Notes: generated from the letters alone by a model not told the origin. 22,019 nt of DNA from Lenisia limosa (GCA_001655205.1 LPNZ01008244.1:1-22019), one strand, 5' to 3'; shown: positions 14,024 through 21,713, counted from the first letter of the stretch. A program made the numbers and translations.

Positions 14024-15784
14024 ATGAAATCAGACCCAGAGAAGGAAAAATCTCGTGCGTTGAAAATACGAGAGCTCAACCAACTATTAGGGTTAGAGTA
14101 CGCTTACCGTGATGAAAGGTACGCCAGTGTTCTCGATGAAAATGGGAATATAAATAAGACTGCCACCAATGCTGTTGCAAAAGTACATAATAATGCAGCT
14201 AAAGCTAAAGCTGAAATTATAAAGGATGAAAACTTTAAGTATAACTCAGCGATGGAACAAAACAAGGCCATACGTGAGGACGTTGAAGATATTAAGGATA
14301 TACTTGCTGAAAAACAATCTCAAAAAAAGTCTGTGGTGACAAGTGCATCGGGACCTGAATCTGAACCCGAACCTAAAAGAAAATATCAAAATAAACCCAT
14401 GGCTCGCATAGTTGACATGAGTAATAAACCACGTAAACAAGGTGTGAACAAAACTAGCAGTAATCTGGAACCCATGATGTATAATAGTAGAAATGTCGTA
14501 AAGAAGACCACCAAACCGAACTATGACGGCAAAGAGTTTAACTCTGCCGAAGATGCAGTTCTCCAGTTTATGGAATTTAAGAACAGTAAATCAAAGTATG
14601 ATGGGTGGAGACGAACACCTCCCGGTAAACTTACCAAGGACAACCCGTATATTTCCTTTAAGGTTAAAAACGAATATGCAGATTTTACTCCAAACGAATT
14701 TAATGAAGTAAAGCAGTACATACAGAAAATTAGAAACATTCACACGAATCACTTTGGTATGTGGCTCTTCCAAATTATTAAATATGATAAGGATGTTATT
14801 TCAAGTGAGGACTTAAAAAGAGATTATCCAGACAATTACGAAGGTTGGGGACGTACTGAAGAAGAGTTTGCAGAGGCCCAGAGCAGGGAATGGGTGGAGA
14901 GGACGTTTGAGAAAGCTAGGAAGAGAAGAGAATTGGAAGCTAAGGAACAAGATGAAGCGTTCGCACAATTTGAAAAGGACAATGTCGACCCAACATGGTC
15001 ACCTGAGGGGGAGGAGTACAATGGTAGACAACAGGAAGCTACAATGGATCGCCTCCAAATGAATAAACTTGATATTGTGTTATTAGGCAGTACTATTGCC
15101 AAAAAGATAAGCGAAGTTGTCGACCTAATTGACATAACACCTCGAGACTTCTTCTACATTATCTGGGAGTCTAGACAAGATGTAAATCCTGAAGGACGTA
15201 AAGCTTTGGAAGCTTTTATTGCTTCAACTGATGAAATAGAAGGTGCAGGTAAAAAACAAAAAAATAGACGTGGTAAAAGTCACAACTCTATGTGTATTTA
15301 TCAGGATGGTACACTTGGAAAACTTAAGTTTAATATGGGTGAACTACTCTTTAATAACTTTGCTAGTTGTACTGACCAGGACGGTAACGTTGTGTTGAAT
15401 GAGGCAGTAAGTCCGCACATTACCGGGTTCTTAACAACAATGCATAGTACTAAGTACAAAGATATCAGCAAGGAAGATAGAGATCAGATTAGGAAAATTG
15501 TTGTTAAAGCTGATATTATTCCGAATAAAAATAATTCAAAGTTTAAACTAATTGCTGAGGATCACGAACCTTTGTTGATTCCAAAGAAGGCTACTAAAAA
15601 GTTCCTGAAAGAAAAGTTTAATGAACTCGTTGGAATTTATGCACAAGGTAATGGCGAACCTGGTAGTAACATCCATGATAACTTGCTCCGGATTATTAAG
15701 GAGTTAGAAGAGAGAGACACTAAACCTAGTGAAATTACTATGATGAAGAGAAAGATGATGGGCGGACAGAGATTCTTCTTCTGA
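14024..15784 (+). CDS. Large unknown protein of the morphogenesis module, 586 aa
   Basis: No family is recognised. The N-terminal 160 residues are charged, helical and then Pro/Lys-rich (ESEPEPKRK), suggesting a disordered or nucleic-acid-contacting region. A folded region begins near 165. A strongly charged helix of about 278-320 (EEEFAEAQSREW, then RKRRELEAKEQ) could form a coiled coil. Residues about 345-570 look globular, with DLIDITPRDFFYIIWESR as a striking segment. The C terminus ends MMGGQRFFF: M578-M579-G580-G581 fits the (M/I/L)xGG consensus cut by adenain-like proteases, with cleavage expected after G581. It lies between the ATPase-protease and the capsid cluster, so a virion structural or scaffold role is likely. 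This is inferred from context. Confidence 0.8.
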   Translation: MKSDPEKEKSRALKIRELNQLLGLEYAYRDERYASVLDENGNINKTATNAVAKVHNNAAKAKAEIIKDENFKYNSAMEQNKAIREDVEDIKDILAEKQSQKKSVVTSASGPESEPEPKRKYQNKPMARIVDMSNKPRKQGVNKTSSNLEPMMYNSRNVVKKTTKPNYDGKEFNSAEDAVLQFMEFKNSKSKYDGWRRTPPGKLTKDNPYISFKVKNEYADFTPNEFNEVKQYIQKIRNIHTNHFGMWLFQIIKYDKDVISSEDLKRDYPDNYEGWGRTEEEFAEAQSREWVERTFEKARKRRELEAKEQDEAFAQFEKDNVDPTWSPEGEEYNGRQQEATMDRLQMNKLDIVLLGSTIAKKISEVVDLIDITPRDFFYIIWESRQDVNPEGRKALEAFIASTDEIEGAGKKQKNRRGKSHNSMCIYQDGTLGKLKFNMGELLFNNFASCTDQDGNVVLNEAVSPHITGFLTTMHSTKYKDISKEDRDQIRKIVVKADIIPNKNNSKFKLIAEDHEPLLIPKKATKKFLKEKFNELVGIYAQGNGEPGSNIHDNLLRIIKELEERDTKPSEITMMKRKMMGGQRFFF

Positions 15785-15785
15785 T

Positions 15786-15804
15786 AAAAAAAAATATTTT
15801 TTTT
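15786..15804. terminator. AT palindrome filling a 22-bp convergent gap
   Basis: A9-T-A-T8-type sequence occupies almost the whole gap between the 586-aa gene (+) and the 236-aa gene (-), which converge. With no start codon nearby, it most likely serves as a bidirectional 3' signal. This is the cleanest evidence that the motif is not only a promoter. Confidence 0.5.
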
Positions 15805-15806
15805 AT

Positions 15807-16517
15807 TTAGACCTTCGTAGTATACAGCTCCTCATAGAAAGGAACGTGAGGAAACATTCTATGTCTACCATAGCCCTCCTTTCGTTTGCTGTAAGGCAAG
15901 GATGAAAGTCCTCCTTTTTTGTTGTAAGGTAGTGTTGAAAGTCCACCATTAAATTTACCTTTGCCGTATTTATCATAGGCATAGTCAGCAGCTTTAGTAG
16001 CTACATAAGAAGCAGCAAAGGCCGCAACTGGACCGAAGCCACCTTGTTTGTAATAGTCACCACTACCCATATCGACATCATCACCATCATCGCCCATACT
16101 TTCCTGTGCTTTGTCCTTGTAGTACTTAACTTCATCCTTAAGTGAGTCGATTTGATCAACATAACCGGCTACTTCTTTTGCTATAGCAGCTGGGTCACTC
16201 TTAACTCGCTCTACAAAGTCTGCAACAGTGTCTTCAAATGTGTCAACATTTTGTTCAATTTTATCTGCATATTTTAGTCCTTTTTCAATTGATGCAGCAA
16301 AAGGAACTTCTTCTTTAATTGTGTCAACAACCTCACTTGCTATTGGGTTCTTACGTACTTCCTTACTAATTTTGCGTCCGGTATTCGCAGCCTGTTTTAC
16401 AGTGCTCCTTGCCTTCTTCGCGGTTTTCTTTAGTTTCTTGAACAAACCCTCTCCCTCATATTCGTAGTTGAAATCATCATCGCTGAAATCATCATCCTCT
16501 GGTTCAAAAAATGACAT
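15807..16517 (-). CDS. pVI/core-like minor virion protein, 236 aa (putative)
   Basis: The protein starts with an acidic segment (EPEDDDFSDDD), then a basic amphipathic helix at about 22-56 (EGEGLFKKLKKTAKKARST). A long helical region of about 60-140 follows. Next come an Asp/Gly linker (MGDDGDDVDMGSG) and an Ala-rich weakly hydrophobic segment of about 161-181. The C terminus is basic and aromatic and carries a tandem repeat, GGLSTLPYNKK (191-201) and GGLSSLPYSKR (202-212). GG pairs at 159-160, 191-192 and 202-203 might be maturation cleavage points. This layout resembles membrane-lytic or DNA-condensing minor virion proteins of adenovirus-like and adintovirus-like viruses. I infer such a role from composition and its place between structural genes, not from a firm family match. 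Confidence 0.75.
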   Translation of the reverse strand: MSFFEPEDDDFSDDDFNYEYEGEGLFKKLKKTAKKARSTVKQAANTGRKISKEVRKNPIASEVVDTIKEEVPFAASIEKGLKYADKIEQNVDTFEDTVADFVERVKSDPAAIAKEVAGYVDQIDSLKDEVKYYKDKAQESMGDDGDDVDMGSGDYYKQGGFGPVAAFAASYVATKAADYAYDKYGKGKFNGGLSTLPYNKKGGLSSLPYSKRKEGYGRHRMFPHVPFYEELYTTKV

Positions 16518-16543
16518 TGTTTTCGAAATATTATACTCTTTTT

Positions 16544-16560
16544 GAAAAAATATATTATTT
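16544..16560. promoter_or_regulatory. AT-rich element in the divergent region of the 236-aa and MCP genes
   Basis: GAAAAAATATATTATTT lies in the 74-bp gap between the divergent 236-aa (-) and major capsid (+) genes. It is a looser version of the boundary motif and a probable shared promoter. Confidence 0.4.
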
Positions 16561-16591
16561 TAAATTATTTTAAAAAAGAACCAAATTAAAA

Positions 16592-18019
16592 ATGTCAACG
16601 AACTTTATTGAATCCATGTTGCGTGTCGATGACAAGAGCCATGATATTACGGTCGAAAGTGTTATTGACCACCAAATAGAAAATACTACTTCACAAAATG
16701 AACCAACTGTAACTTTTAAGTTAAGTACAGACGCGTCTTCATTCATTGAAACAAGTACTCTCTCTATTTATTGGAGAGAAAAATTAGAACTAGCAAATGG
16801 AGGCGTTTATAATCTTGCAGCTACTACTGCTGTTGACGATACTGCTGAAGCTATATCTGGAAAACAATCCTTCGTCTATGCTAATTCTTATCACCAAATT
16901 AAGTCAATTAAAATATACAGTAATGGAACAGATATCTTACCTCCTGTTGATAATTCTACTGCAGGGATTATAGCGGATAACTATATGGATAAATATTACA
17001 CTAATGACTACTTGGATACAACTGGCCTTACTGAATTTGTTTTCAATCCAAGAAGTGAGAACACTGCTGCTCTCGGTAAAGCCGTTTATATTGGTGGTAA
17101 TTATGTTGAGCGTGAAATTTTGCTTCCAGTGTTGTTCCCATTTATGAAGACTAATCCCGTTTTACCTCCCTCTTCGTCATATATGTTTGAGATTACTTTC
17201 AGAGACTCTTCAGAAAGTATTTGTAAAACCAGTGATGCTGCACTTCCTGTAAAGATAGACCGTGAAAAGGTTGTGCTAAAGAATCGTAAAATTAAATTGT
17301 CAGATAAAGGCAGAGCAGCTTACTTGCAAGGACTTTCCATTATTGACGATAAAATTGTACACACATACCTTCATCAAAGGATTTCAAATCCTGTACAAAT
17401 AGGGTCAGCTAAGGTTACTGAGACTAGTACTTGTAATGTTGACAATCTCGCAACAGCGATAGACACTAAGGTTATTGATTGGGGTGCTTCTAGGGCAACT
17501 GGAACCTATGTGACAAGAAGGCTGAAAAGTCATCAGGTTGACATTGGTATTGATACATTTCCTAGGAATGGATATGAGAACAAGCTTGCCACCAATGATG
17601 TATTCAATTCTTATGTCCGTTATAGACGTGCGTGTATGAATTCAAGCGCTACACACAAAGATGTAGTGTTAACTATTAAGGACTTTAAAAATGCAAACGG
17701 AAAATGGCTCGACTGTATTGACGTGTTACCAGACCGGATTCATCGCCAATTTCTGACAACTACCAATAATCAAGTTATTGATAAAATTGAGTTAGAAAAT
17801 GCACCTGGGAATTCTAATACTTATTTGTACACTTGTACGTTTGGTGATGCTGTCCTACTGTATGATGGAAAGCAAAGTGGAAATTTTAAAACTATTTATA
17901 CCAAAACTCCACTGGAAAACAATCCAAAATTGGATGTTAAGAAAACTATGCGCCAAAACAAAGCAGCAATGAAAGCAAGGAATGCTAACCCTAATGCTGA
18001 AACAGAAATTGAGAGCTAA
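16592..18019 (+). CDS. Double-jelly-roll major capsid protein
   Basis: This 475-aa protein should form the hexon-like trimeric capsomers. It is beta-rich throughout. Residues 178-203 show the block typical of Polinton and adintovirus capsid proteins (LPVLFPFMKTNPVLPP, then SYMFEITF), near the end of the first jelly roll. The second half continues with strand-rich segments (KDVVLTIKDF, TYLYTCTFGDAVLLYDG), and a basic tail precedes the acidic C terminus. The length is in the usual range for the family. It begins the right-arm co-directional block of MCP, membrane protein, penton and fiber, and is divergent from the pVI-like gene. The assignment rests on the motif, length and its position next to penton; a structure prediction would confirm two eight-strand barrels. 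Confidence 0.85.
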   Translation: MSTNFIESMLRVDDKSHDITVESVIDHQIENTTSQNEPTVTFKLSTDASSFIETSTLSIYWREKLELANGGVYNLAATTAVDDTAEAISGKQSFVYANSYHQIKSIKIYSNGTDILPPVDNSTAGIIADNYMDKYYTNDYLDTTGLTEFVFNPRSENTAALGKAVYIGGNYVEREILLPVLFPFMKTNPVLPPSSSYMFEITFRDSSESICKTSDAALPVKIDREKVVLKNRKIKLSDKGRAAYLQGLSIIDDKIVHTYLHQRISNPVQIGSAKVTETSTCNVDNLATAIDTKVIDWGASRATGTYVTRRLKSHQVDIGIDTFPRNGYENKLATNDVFNSYVRYRRACMNSSATHKDVVLTIKDFKNANGKWLDCIDVLPDRIHRQFLTTTNNQVIDKIELENAPGNSNTYLYTCTFGDAVLLYDGKQSGNFKTIYTKTPLENNPKLDVKKTMRQNKAAMKARNANPNAETEIES

Positions 18020-18040
18020 ATAATAAATTATTAAAAATTT

Positions 18041-18057
18041 AAAAAATATTTTTTTTT
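18041..18057. promoter_or_regulatory. AT palindrome between MCP and the membrane-protein gene
   Basis: AAAAAATATTTTTTTTT ends 12 bp before the ATG at 18070 and lies just after the MCP stop. It is one of the most regular copies of the boundary motif. Confidence 0.5.
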
Positions 18058-18069
18058 ATATTTAAAAAA

Positions 18070-18717
18070 ATGTCATATCCGAAAATACCAATTCAAGATA
18101 ATCCATACCTACCTTCTGCACCACCACTTACAAAATCCGCATCTATCTTACTTAAATGTGGGTGTAGTGTAGCATATGAAGATAGAAAAAAACCATGCAT
18201 TAAACACAACGACAAAAAGAAGTTGATTGAACTTACACTAGATGAGGAACGTGGTGCAGAAAAAATTGTTCCTGATGAGTTAATCAAATATAACGAATTT
18301 AAGGCTTGTGCCCGAAAATATTTTAATGTTAAGGACATCTACAATTCCGAAAGCGACAAGGTTGAGGTGTTCATCATCCAGAAAAATAAATTTGTAAAGA
18401 GAAAGAGTAACTGGATAAAAATTGATGAAAATAAAATCCAGGAATACACCAGTTATATGGTTAGTGAACAAGGGACTACGGATATGGAGTTGTGTGTAAA
18501 ACAACACGGTAAGGCTGTCAAGGTTCTAACTAACAAAGAGTACAGAGAAGGGTTGCGCAAGCAGAATGGGCAACTTAATATTTCAAGTATCTATAAAAAA
18601 ATAACAAAACGAGGTCTCCTCATTGGAACAGGCACAGTTATAGCGTTTTTTCTTAACCCTGTCCTTGGGGCTTTCACTGCCTTTTCTGGGGGTGTCTATG
18701 AAAATACAAAAAAATAA
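18070..18717 (+). CDS. Small membrane-anchored protein with PSAP motif, 215 aa
   Basis: No family is recognised. The N terminus is Pro-rich and contains PSAP at 15-18 (NPYLPSAPPL), which matches the P(S/T)AP late-domain motif that binds ESCRT-I in cellular and viral proteins. Next comes a Cys/His cluster (C30, C32, C43, H46) that could bind zinc. The middle is a charged globular region. The C terminus has a long hydrophobic stretch of about 182-208 (GLLIGTGTVIAFFLNPVLGA), probably one or two membrane helices, followed by a short polar tail. There is no N-terminal signal peptide, so it would be tail-anchored. It lies between MCP and penton in the structural block, so a role in virion assembly, internal membrane or release is plausible, but the sequence does not prove it. 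Confidence 0.8.
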   Translation: MSYPKIPIQDNPYLPSAPPLTKSASILLKCGCSVAYEDRKKPCIKHNDKKKLIELTLDEERGAEKIVPDELIKYNEFKACARKYFNVKDIYNSESDKVEVFIIQKNKFVKRKSNWIKIDENKIQEYTSYMVSEQGTTDMELCVKQHGKAVKVLTNKEYREGLRKQNGQLNISSIYKKITKRGLLIGTGTVIAFFLNPVLGAFTAFSGGVYENTKK

Positions 18718-18733
18718 AGCAATTTAAACCTTT

Positions 18734-18750
18734 AAAAATATATTTTTTTT
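18734..18750. promoter_or_regulatory. AT palindrome upstream of the penton gene
   Basis: AAAAATATATTTTTTTT lies in the 44-bp gap and ends 11 bp before the ATG at 18762. Its spacing from the start is close to that of the copies at 18041 and 19520. Confidence 0.5.
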
Positions 18751-18761
18751 GAAATAAAACA

Positions 18762-19517
18762 ATGAGACAAATACAATTTACGTTCCAAGGTGCTGAAGGC
18801 GAAATTAATTTTAACCCCGCACTGAGAGTAGAAGAAAATTCAAGGATACGACTGAACTTACTAACTTTCCCAAATTACATATACAACATACATCCAGATA
18901 ACAATGAAGTGTCAGTTACATACATGGGGACTACGTACACGCGTAACATTCCAACAGGAGTGTACTCAAACATGGCACTGATGAATGACACATTAAATAC
19001 ATTATTTTATCCTGAACTACCTGTTAACTGGGTAGTTATCGGTACTAATGGTTCATCTTACAAGGTAGGGTTTATGCTACTTGATGGAGTAACACTAGAT
19101 CTGAAAAATTTAGGTAAATTCTTTGGGTTTTCTAATGGGGTATTGGTTGGAACTACAGAAATGACTTCATCAGTGGTTGATGGAGTACTAGTTAATGCAG
19201 TCACAAATAAATTGTATACAGCCGATCAATTTCCAGACATGTCTAATGGAGTTGATGTAGTTTACATTCGGTGTAACCTGGTTAAAACCCAATTTAATAA
19301 TGACAAGTACTCTGAAATATTGGAAATTATGCCATTCACTGGTAACACAGGAGATTTGATAAGCTATACACAAGAAAACCTCAGTAACGTTGCAAAACCG
19401 ATGAAAACAAATGTGGTGAATAGCGCTAAAATTAGTTTAGGTGATAAAGCTGGTAATTTACTCTACTTTGGAAGCGGATTAAACGACTACACAACTGTTG
19501 TATTAATTATAGAATAA
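18762..19517 (+). CDS. Penton-like minor capsid protein (single jelly roll)
   Basis: This 251-aa protein should form the pentameric vertices of the capsid. Polinton/adintovirus penton features are visible in order: an N-terminal strand region (FTFQGAEGEINF); IPTGVYSNMALMNDTLNTL (63-81), the conserved IPxGxY segment followed by a helix; GKFFGFSNGV (118-127), the LGF-like turn; and VDVVYIRCNLVKTQF...EILEIMPF (164-192), the signature of a strand followed by xIP. Length and position, after MCP and before fiber, are as expected. There are no frame disruptions. Family confidence is good, though based on motif pattern only. Confidence 0.85.
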   Translation: MRQIQFTFQGAEGEINFNPALRVEENSRIRLNLLTFPNYIYNIHPDNNEVSVTYMGTTYTRNIPTGVYSNMALMNDTLNTLFYPELPVNWVVIGTNGSSYKVGFMLLDGVTLDLKNLGKFFGFSNGVLVGTTEMTSSVVDGVLVNAVTNKLYTADQFPDMSNGVDVVYIRCNLVKTQFNNDKYSEILEIMPFTGNTGDLISYTQENLSNVAKPMKTNVVNSAKISLGDKAGNLLYFGSGLNDYTTVVLIIE

Positions 19518-19519
19518 AT

Positions 19520-19534
19520 AAAATATTTTTTTTT
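19520..19534. promoter_or_regulatory. AT palindrome upstream of the fiber gene
   Basis: AAAATATTTTTTTTT occupies half of the 28-bp gap between the penton stop and the fiber ATG and ends 11 bp before it. Confidence 0.5.
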
Positions 19535-19545
19535 ATATTAAAAAA

Positions 19546-21399
19546 ATGGAACTACCAAGTGGATGGATTACGAGTGGGTCAATAAAAAATGGGACCACTG
19601 CTTCTGGAGAGACCGTATCTTCTGTAGCAGGACCTGCCGGGATTGGGTTTAATTTAGATGATGATTTAAACTTTGATATTGGTGGAAAGAAATTGGTGAA
19701 CGTCGCTTTGCCTGAAAATGATGGTGACGTATGCACTAAAAAATACGTAACAGAAAAAATAATTGAAGACAATATATTAGACGCTACTGCCATACAGAAC
19801 AGTGCCAACACTATTGGTGCTCAAATTACAGCGTTAAACACTACACAAGCTGGAGTTTATGATGATAAAATTTTACCAGCATATAATCACTCAGTTGAGG
19901 AGCATTTTGAACCGCAGTTATTTCAAGACCATCTCACTGCCCACTTTGCCGGAACATACTNNNNNNNNNNNNNNNNNNNNNNNNNNNNNNATTTAAAAGT
20001 AGAAGGTGACTTTGAAGCAACTGGTTTCAAAATTACTCAAAGCGATATAGTTTATAATAATAGAACGTGGGCAACCCAGTATAACAGTGATCCTGTTGAC
20101 AACATTGTTTTCAATATGAAATCGCCAAATGTTTTCAATGTTAGAAGTATCTCATTAACTCTGGAAGCAAGTAAAATTTCTGATGGAAGTAGATGTGGCG
20201 CTGATGATGTAACTGTTATCTTATCCATCAATAGTGTTGTTAAAGTTCAATTAAATAATTATAAGTTTACCTCATGGGGACTGAATACTATAGCAATAGC
20301 TGATGTGAACAATCCCATTCAAATTAATGCTAATGATATTATACAAATTGAAATGATAAATAATTCTGCTGATAGAAAAATAGTAACTAAGTTTCAAGAC
20401 AAAATTGACGCTGAATTTATTAGTTTGAACATGGATGGAGATTTATCAATCGAAAAAATGATTGAGCTCAGGCTTGTTGGAATTGAAATTGATACATCTA
20501 CAATACTAGCCACCGAATGGGATGAAGGTGAAGGAAGACATATTCTAAATGTAAGTGAACGATTAAAATTAGGTGCTTTTGATAACGTTGAAACTGAAAT
20601 GAATACAATGAGTGACCGAATTGATAGTGTAGAACTTAATAATACCAATCAAGACATATTTATTGCTGATCATAGCACTCGGATTACTAATTTAGAAGCT
20701 GCAGGTGGTACTGATTTAACACCGCTTGAAAACAGAATAACAACTGTTGAAGGAACTTCTAATACAAACAGTGGAACCATCACTAATATTAATTCAACCC
20801 TTGGAAACCATACAACTTCCATAACTGGTCTAAATACAACAGTAAATCCTTTTATGGGATACTTTAACACAATCAAAGAAAAATTTAACAAGATGTTAGA
20901 ATTACATAGTGTAATAGGACATATGGCTGCTCAATTCCAAACTACAGGACCTGCTGCTATTCCTAATGGTCAATTAACTACACATATTCCTTTTGAAGCT
21001 GGTTCTAATATATCAGGTTATGTCGAGGGATTAACCAACGCTTCAACAGGGAAAATGTTAATATTAAAGGATTGTTTATTTCTTATTGAAGCAAACTTAT
21101 ACTTTGATAATAGTTTAGACGTGTCTAACACAGGTAGTCTAAATCTTGCAATAGCAGTTAATGGTGAAAGTAATTGGATGCAAACCGTTAGGTCCCATGA
21201 AACAGCACCAACTTTCACTATAAATAGTTCCAAATTAATGAACTTATATGCTAACGATGAAATTCAGTTAGTTATGGATCATAATAATCGAGATGGGTTG
21301 ACACATGGTAATAACACTTACTATACACATTCTTCATGGTCTTTGACTATTATCCAGCCTAAAGAAATGAATAGTTTATCACCCATATCAGACTATTAA
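19546..21399 (+). CDS. Fiber/spike protein with coiled-coil stalk and C1q/TNF-like head, 617 aa with an assembly gap
   Basis: This is probably the trimeric attachment fiber at the penton vertices. Residues about 47-72 (KKLVNVALPENDGDVCTKKY) match a motif common in phage and large-virus fibers (NVxxPxxxxDxxxKxYV). A second region of about 185-275 is beta-rich and may be a jelly-roll domain. Residues about 350-435 are heptad-like, with repeated ITNLEA, ITTVEG, ITNINS and ITGLNT units, typical of a trimeric coiled-coil stalk. The C-terminal region of about 478-607 resembles a C1q/TNF-like jelly roll: GKMLILKDCLFLIEANLYF, NLAIAVNGE, LYANDEIQLVMD and SSWSLTIIQ. A 30-N gap (19961-19990) hides about ten residues after position 138. 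The frame is the same on both sides. The receptor is unknown; the head implies protein or glycan binding. Confidence 0.83.
   Translation: MELPSGWITSGSIKNGTTASGETVSSVAGPAGIGFNLDDDLNFDIGGKKLVNVALPENDGDVCTKKYVTEKIIEDNILDATAIQNSANTIGAQITALNTTQAGVYDDKILPAYNHSVEEHFEPQLFQDHLTAHFAGTYXXXXXXXXXXXLKVEGDFEATGFKITQSDIVYNNRTWATQYNSDPVDNIVFNMKSPNVFNVRSISLTLEASKISDGSRCGADDVTVILSINSVVKVQLNNYKFTSWGLNTIAIADVNNPIQINANDIIQIEMINNSADRKIVTKFQDKIDAEFISLNMDGDLSIEKMIELRLVGIEIDTSTILATEWDEGEGRHILNVSERLKLGAFDNVETEMNTMSDRIDSVELNNTNQDIFIADHSTRITNLEAAGGTDLTPLENRITTVEGTSNTNSGTITNINSTLGNHTTSITGLNTTVNPFMGYFNTIKEKFNKMLELHSVIGHMAAQFQTTGPAAIPNGQLTTHIPFEAGSNISGYVEGLTNASTGKMLILKDCLFLIEANLYFDNSLDVSNTGSLNLAIAVNGESNWMQTVRSHETAPTFTINSSKLMNLYANDEIQLVMDHNNRDGLTHGNNTYYTHSSWSLTIIQPKEMNSLSPISDY
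19961..19990. other. Assembly gap (30 N) in the fiber gene
   Basis: Thirty undetermined bases. The reading frame is open and coding-like on both sides, so the true length is probably a multiple of three, but N runs often have arbitrary length. A stalk-type repeat could have collapsed here. Confidence 0.99.
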
Positions 21400-21405
21400 A
21401 TAAAG

Positions 21406-21419
21406 AATATATTTTTTTT
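21406..21419. terminator. AT-rich motif after the fiber stop
   Basis: AATATATTTTTTTT begins seven bases after the fiber TAA and is followed by G. No gene starts downstream before the right TIR, so this copy is expected to be a 3'-end signal and not a promoter. Confidence 0.5.
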
Positions 21420-21674
21420 GAGTTACTATCAAAGGGGAGGCACCACGTTCTTTGTTTTGTCTTTTATATTATTGCTCTGTTGATGTTTGTTATAAGAGGT
21501 GATTTGAGGTATTGGTATCCAACTTAAATCCTCATATAGTTCATGCTTGAGGTGTGTCTTTTTGTGTTGTCGCGTGCGTTTTGCGTTGTTCTGTGTAAGG
21601 AGAGGTGATTTTAATGGGATGTTGCATTGGCGTCCATTCTGAAAAAAAAAAGTTTTGAAAAAAAGTAATTATTT
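21420..21674. other. Right subterminal non-coding region
   Basis: No gene is visible in about 255 bp. AGAGGTGATTT occurs twice (21495-21505 and 21601-21611). An A-rich tract near 21640-21665 precedes the right TIR. The AAAAAGCACC repeats of the left arm are not obvious here, so the two subterminal regions differ. Confidence 0.5.
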
Positions 21675-21713
21675 AAAACCCCCCCCCCTTTTTCGGGTTA
21701 GCTGCTTATGATG
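21675..21713 (-). repeat. Right terminal inverted repeat (39 bp, perfect)
   Basis: This is the exact reverse complement of 4329-4367: A4, C10, T5, then CGGGTTAGCTGCTTATGATG. Together with the left copy and the TTAACC duplication it defines the ends of the element. Confidence 0.95.

Larger units (their letters stand above)
4329..21713. mobile_element. Complete Polinton/Maverick-type endogenous virus, 17.4 kb
   Basis: The element is delimited by perfect 39-bp TIRs and a 6-bp TSD. It carries the Polinton hallmark set: RVE integrase, family B-type DNA polymerase domain, FtsK/HerA-type packaging ATPase, adenain-like protease, double-jelly-roll major capsid protein and penton-like minor capsid protein. 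It also has a fiber and several orphan proteins. All twelve reading frames are open, with no stop or frameshift seen; the only defect is a 30-N gap in the fiber. The base composition is more AT-rich than the host exons. The 39-bp TIR is short compared with the several hundred bp usual for Polintons. It could equally be called a Polinton-like virus; capsid genes suggest it can form virions, which is an inference. Confidence 0.93.
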
